Below are positions 60,725-64,000 of a stretch of DNA of 64,000 nucleotides, piece after piece. Each line of letters begins with the position of its first letter. Position 1 is the stretch's first letter. The DNA lies in the NCBI GenBank assembly GCA_018268575.1, contig JAFDWF010000226.1, positions 1 to 64,000 of the forward strand. The letters are read 5' to 3'. A program made the translations under genes and the position numbers. The notes beneath the pieces are model-generated. The model saw only the letters and a program-made list of their open reading frames with translations, was not told the origin of the DNA and did not search any database. Source of the stretch: Actinomycetota bacterium. GTDB lineage: Bacteria > Actinomycetota > Thermoleophilia > Solirubrobacterales > 70-9.

Positions 60725-60925
60725 TCTCGAGCGGCCGTTTTCCGGGGGTGGTGACGACGCGCCGGGGGTTGCCCTGCCCGGCGCCGCTTCCTACCGTAAG
60801 CCGCTCGCCCGAAACTCTGTGTGTCCCCACCACTTTCCCCAGCTGGAAGGAGAGGCCTTCAAGGAGATGCTCGACGCATTTCATGCGAGAGCCGCGCCGT
60901 AGGGCGTCTTGGGTCCGCCGCCCGG

Positions 60926-61672
60926 CTACCCGGCTTCGGCCTGCGAGCGATCCTCGACGACGCCGCGCAGATCGAGGCCGGCGTCGGCCCACGCTTCTTC
61001 GAACTCCTGGATGTGCCGCCGGGTCATCAGTTCGGCCGCCTCGCCCTCCCCCGCCGCGATCTCCGCGAGGATGCGCCGATGGCGACCGAGCGCCGCCTTC
61101 GTCAGCGACTCCGAGGACATGAGCTGGTCGAGCGACGGCATCAAGAGCCGGGTGATCGGCTCACGGGCGAGCTTCAGGGCGGGATTGCCCGCGATCTCGG
61201 CGATCGTGAGGTGGAAATCCTGATCGAGACGGTTCCAGGCGGCGAAGTTGGCGAGGTTCCGCTCCTGGGCCGCGAGGTTCTGCTCGAGCTCGCGGATCTC
61301 GTCCGCGGTCGCCCGTTCGGCCGCTTGGCGGGAGAGGGCGGGCTCGAGGAGTTCGAGCGTCTCGAGCAGGTCGGCGAAGGTGACCTTGCTGCGACGTAGG
61401 CTGCGCACGATCTGGCGTTGTGCCGGCTCTTCGTCGTGGCCCCTGACCTTCATGATCCGGGGGCTAGCCCGCTCGACGAAGCCCGACTCCTGCAGCGACC
61501 GGAGGGCCTCGCGGATGGTCGGGCGGCTGACGCCGAACCGCTCCGCAAGCGCGGTCTCCGACGGCAGGCGCTGCCCTACCTCGATCTCCCCGTCGTCGAT
61601 CAGGTCGCGCAGCGTCTGGGCGATCGACTGGTAGGCGGGCACGCCACGCCGTCTGGCGTCGCCACCGGCCAC
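60926..61672 (-). CDS. GntR-family regulator of the FadR/FCD subfamily
   Basis: 248 residues from GTG 61672. The N-terminal winged helix has RLPSETALAERFGVSRPTIREALRSLQ, and the all-helical FCD ligand domain (about 95-235) has the metal-ligand pattern DQDFHLTIAEIAGNP and HRRILAEIAAGE. Regulators of this type sense carboxylic acids. Its start is 7 nt from the end of the E1 beta gene, so it is co-transcribed with E1 and probably controls the cluster through the TTTGCC-N5-GGCAAA palindromes. Confidence 0.9.
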   Translation of the reverse strand: MAGGDARRRGVPAYQSIAQTLRDLIDDGEIEVGQRLPSETALAERFGVSRPTIREALRSLQESGFVERASPRIMKVRGHDEEPAQRQIVRSLRRSKVTFADLLETLELLEPALSRQAAERATADEIRELEQNLAAQERNLANFAAWNRLDQDFHLTIAEIAGNPALKLAREPITRLLMPSLDQLMSSESLTKAALGRHRRILAEIAAGEGEAAELMTRRHIQEFEEAWADAGLDLRGVVEDRSQAEAG

Positions 61673-61678
61673 GGGTCC

Positions 61679-62662
61679 TCAGCCCTCGGCGACCAGCGAG
61701 CGTGCGTTCGCCGCGATGGCCGCTGCGTCGGGCATCAAGGTCCGCTCGAGCATCGGGTTGAATGGCATCGGCACGGTCGGCGCGCCCAGCCGGCGGACCG
61801 GGGCCCGGAGGAGGTCGAAGAGCTCACGACCGACGCGGGCGGCGATCTCCGCACCGGCGCCGAAGTCCTGCACCGCCTCGTGGGCGATCAGAAGGCGGCC
61901 GGTGCGTTCGACGGATGCGATCACGGTCTCCATGTCGAGCGGGACGATACTGCGGAGGTCGATGACCTCCAGCGACGCCTCGCCGATCTCGGCCGCCTCC
62001 AGGCACCGACCGACGTACTGGCCCCAGGTCACGACGGTCACGTCCTCGCCCTTGACGACGACCCTCGCCCTGCCCAACGGCAATGACTCTTCGCTCATCG
62101 GACCGCGGCGCGCGTAGAGGCGCCGGTTCTCGACGAAGACCACCGGTGCCGGATCGGCGACCGCCGCGAGCATCAGGTCGCAGGCGTCGCGCGGCGTCGC
62201 CGGCATCACGACCTTCAGTCCGGGCACGTGGGCGAGCATCGCCTCGAGGCTCTGCGAGTGCTGCGCGCCCGCGCTTTTCCCGGCGCCGGTCTGAGTGCGG
62301 AAGACGATCGGGACTTCGAGCGCCCCATTGGTCATATACGGGAGCTTGGCGGCCTGGTTGATGATCGGGTCGAGGCAGACGCCGATGAAGTCCATGAACA
62401 TGATCTCGACGATCGGCCGCATCCCGCCCATCGCCGCCCCGACCGCGGCGCCGACGAAGGCCATCTCGCTGATCGGGGTGTCGAGGATCCGATCCGGCCC
62501 GAAGCGCTCGTGCAGGCCGCGGGTGACCCGGAAGATCCCCTCGCCGGCGCCGACGTCGATCCCCATCACCACCACGCGATAGTCCGTCTCGAGCGCCTCG
62601 GCCATGCCGAGGCCGATCGCCTCGATGTAGCGAAGCTCCTGCTGCTCAGTCGCCGTAGACAT
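61679..62662 (-). CDS. 2-oxoacid/acetoin dehydrogenase E1 component, beta subunit
   Basis: 327 residues from ATG 62662, overlapping the E1 alpha end by 17 nt. Transketolase-like pyrimidine domain with MGIDVGAGEGIFRVT, RILDTPISEMAFVGAAVGAAM (Glu for thiamine activation) and QHSQSLEAMLAHVPGLKVV, then the C-terminal domain (LIAHEAVQDFGAGAEIAA). With the alpha subunit it decarboxylates a 2-oxoacid or cleaves acetoin and passes the acyl group to lipoyl E2. Confidence 0.92.
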   Translation of the reverse strand: MSTATEQQELRYIEAIGLGMAEALETDYRVVVMGIDVGAGEGIFRVTRGLHERFGPDRILDTPISEMAFVGAAVGAAMGGMRPIVEIMFMDFIGVCLDPIINQAAKLPYMTNGALEVPIVFRTQTGAGKSAGAQHSQSLEAMLAHVPGLKVVMPATPRDACDLMLAAVADPAPVVFVENRRLYARRGPMSEESLPLGRARVVVKGEDVTVVTWGQYVGRCLEAAEIGEASLEVIDLRSIVPLDMETVIASVERTGRLLIAHEAVQDFGAGAEIAARVGRELFDLLRAPVRRLGAPTVPMPFNPMLERTLMPDAAAIAANARSLVAEG

Positions 62663-63590
62663 GCGCGAAGACCTCCTTCGGGTCGGGTTCAGCGGCGGTT
62701 CGTGCCGCCTCCACCGCGACGGTGACGCGGGTCGCGGCATCGGCGCGGACCTCTTCCAGCTCCTCGGTCGTGGCTCCGTCCTCGGCCAGACGCATGGCGG
62801 TGATCTCGAGCGGGTCGCGCTCACGCCAGCTCGAAGCCTCCTCGTCGGGCCTGTAGGGCTGGGCGTCGCCCTCGTAATGACCGTGCCACCTGTAGGTCTC
62901 GAACTCGATCAGGGCCGGACCCTCACCAGAGCGGCAGCGCTCGACGGCCGCGCCGGTCGCCGCGGCCACCGCCTCGACGTCGTTGCCGTGCACGGTCTCG
63001 CCGACCACGCCATAGGCGGCGGCGCGCTCGGCGACGCTGGGGACCCTGGTCAAGGTGCGGCTGTCGGAGAACTCGGCGTAGAAGTTGTTCTCGCAGGCGA
63101 AGAGGACCGGCAGATCCCAGATCGCGCAGAGGTTGAGCGCTTCGTGGAAGGTTCCCTGGTTGACCGCCCCCTCTCCGAAGAAGGCGACGGCGACCCGACC
63201 CTGGCCCATCAGCTTCGAGGCGAGGCCAGCCCCGGTCGCGAGCGGCATGCCGGCACCGACGATCGCGTTGGCGCCGAGGATCCCGCGCCCCGGATCGGCG
63301 ATGTGCATCGAGCCGCCGCGCCCGCCGCAGAGCCCCGACGCCTTGCCGAAGAGCTCGGCCATCATCCCGTCGAGGTCGGCCCCCTTGGCCAGTACATGGC
63401 CGTGCCCGCGGTGGGTGGTCGCCAGGTAGTCGTCCTCGCGGAGCGACCCGCAGACGCCGGCGGCGACCGCCTCCTGACCGAGCGAGGTGTGGACGAAACC
63501 GGGGATCTCGCCGTCGCGGTAGAGCTTCGCCACTTCCAGCTCGAAGGCCCTGATGAGGCACATGGTTGCGAACAGTTCTCTAACTCTCAT
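62646..63590 (-). CDS. 2-oxoacid/acetoin dehydrogenase E1 component, alpha subunit
   Basis: 314 residues, the short form typical of AcoA-like enzymes. Thiamine diphosphate motif from GEGAVNQGTFHEALN to ACENNFYAE (GEG in place of the usual GDG), substrate-phase YLATTHRGHGHVLAKG and GRGGSMHIADP. First gene of the E1 alpha-beta-gntR operon. It is divergent from an E2 gene, which would supply the acyl acceptor. No E3 gene is seen here. Confidence 0.92.
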   Translation of the reverse strand: MRVRELFATMCLIRAFELEVAKLYRDGEIPGFVHTSLGQEAVAAGVCGSLREDDYLATTHRGHGHVLAKGADLDGMMAELFGKASGLCGGRGGSMHIADPGRGILGANAIVGAGMPLATGAGLASKLMGQGRVAVAFFGEGAVNQGTFHEALNLCAIWDLPVLFACENNFYAEFSDSRTLTRVPSVAERAAAYGVVGETVHGNDVEAVAAATGAAVERCRSGEGPALIEFETYRWHGHYEGDAQPYRPDEEASSWRERDPLEITAMRLAEDGATTEELEEVRADAATRVTVAVEAARTAAEPDPKEVFAHVYGD

Positions 63591-63690
63591 AGGGCAATAG
63601 TGACAGACAATATGGAGGAATAGAAGATCATGCTGGCCAATTTGTGCGTTATAGTAAGACGATAATGCTGTCCAGCACCGCCCTCACGCA

Positions 63691-64000
63691 GTGATCACGC
63701 CGGTCCTCATGCCCCAGATGGGCCTCGAGGTCACCGAGGGGCTGGTGGTCGAGATCTTGGTCGCCGCCGGAGGCTTGGTCGCCGAGGGCGATCCGATCAT
63801 CGTCTTGGCCACCGACAAGGCTGACACCGAGGTGCACGCGCCCGCGACCGGGGTCGTCCGGGAGATCTCGGTCGCGATCGACGAGGCCGTGCCGGTCGGC
63901 GCCATCCTGATGGTGATCGCCGACTCCGCCGACGAGCCGCTCGACGCGCCGGCTCCCGCGAACTCGGTCCCGGAGCCGCCGGCCCCGGAGCCGGCGGTGA
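63691..64000 (+). CDS. Lipoyl-domain protein, dihydrolipoamide acyltransferase E2 start (3' truncated)
   Basis: Open from GTG 63691 to the window end, 103 residues visible. ITPVLMPQMGLEVTEGLVVEIL, GDPIIVLATDKADTEVHAPATG (the DKA lysine is the lipoyl site) and VPVGAILMVIAD make one complete lipoyl domain. A Pro/Ala linker begins after it, as in E2 proteins. It is divergent from E1 alpha with a 100-bp shared upstream region and would form the E2 core of the same complex. Confidence 0.85.
   Translation, partial: MITPVLMPQMGLEVTEGLVVEILVAAGGLVAEGDPIIVLATDKADTEVHAPATGVVREISVAIDEAVPVGAILMVIADSADEPLDAPAPANSVPEPPAPEPAV

Noticed and set aside
63591..63690. Operator of the TTTGCC-N5-GGCAAA type between E1 alpha and E2
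   Set aside because: GGCAATAGTGACAGACAATA and GGCCAATTTG occur there, but no matching palindrome could be formed.

Overview
The window is high-GC DNA, densely coded on both strands, with many GTG/TTG starts and many start/stop overlaps. Together with an Rpf-type resuscitation domain, a PknB-like kinase, TadE-type pilus genes and tmRNA, this points to an actinobacterium. Class Thermoleophilia (Solirubrobacterales) is my best guess, but no marker here proves it. Layout: 1-9.3 kb holds mixed housekeeping genes (an HhH protein end, a flavoprotein disulfide reductase, ssrA tmRNA, an ABC-F ATPase, purU, an Rpf-like protein, an HD phosphohydrolase and uppP). 9.4-24.2 kb is a nearly complete phosphate-homeostasis locus: an OmpR-type response regulator, a stand-alone OmpR-type DNA-binding domain, pstSCAB, phoU, a Ppx/GppA phosphatase, a PHP-glycosyltransferase fusion, ppk, a DUF47 protein and a Pit permease. 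Direct repeats of about 11 bp resembling PHO boxes precede five of its transcription units. 24.4-28.5 kb holds TadE-like genes, a deviant MinD/TadZ-like protein, a TadG/VanY/transglycosylase fusion and a toxin-antitoxin pair. 28.6-36.7 kb holds an APC permease, a cNMP-binding thioredoxin-reductase homologue, a cupin, MaoC and enoyl-CoA hydratase genes, uvrC and rapZ. 37.6-45.6 kb holds an ABC exporter, the lower glycolysis cluster gap-pgk-tpiA-gpmI, and tgt. 46.4-53.0 kb holds a Ser/Thr kinase with an acidic lipoprotein, a metallophosphoesterase, argS and the cytochrome c maturation genes ccmH/ccmG. 53.2-57.3 kb is an accessory island: two VapBC/FitAB-type modules, tRNA-Gly(CCC), a large serine recombinase and a tRNA-3'-end-like remnant. 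57.3-64 kb is catabolic: an SDR, an aromatic-ring-type FAD monooxygenase, a GntR/FadR regulator, 2-oxoacid/acetoin dehydrogenase E1 alpha and beta, and the start of a lipoyl-domain E2. Two catabolic genes share an operator-like palindrome. The most unusual content is non-coding. (1) Intergenic elements of about 0.5-0.7 kb end in long hairpins whose stems differ between copies but stay perfectly paired, around an almost constant 18-nt loop. Two well-conserved copies lie in opposite orientation at 36.7-37.4 and 45.7-46.3 kb. A diverged copy lies at 7.6-8.15 kb and a fragment at 16.8-17.0 kb. (2) A second family (four copies, about 100-160 bp) has a conserved core enclosed by a long-range stem. 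The stem incorporates the stop codon of the upstream gene and, in one case, the start codon of gpmI. The variable but complementary stems suggest selection on RNA or DNA structure, and I did not recognise either family.
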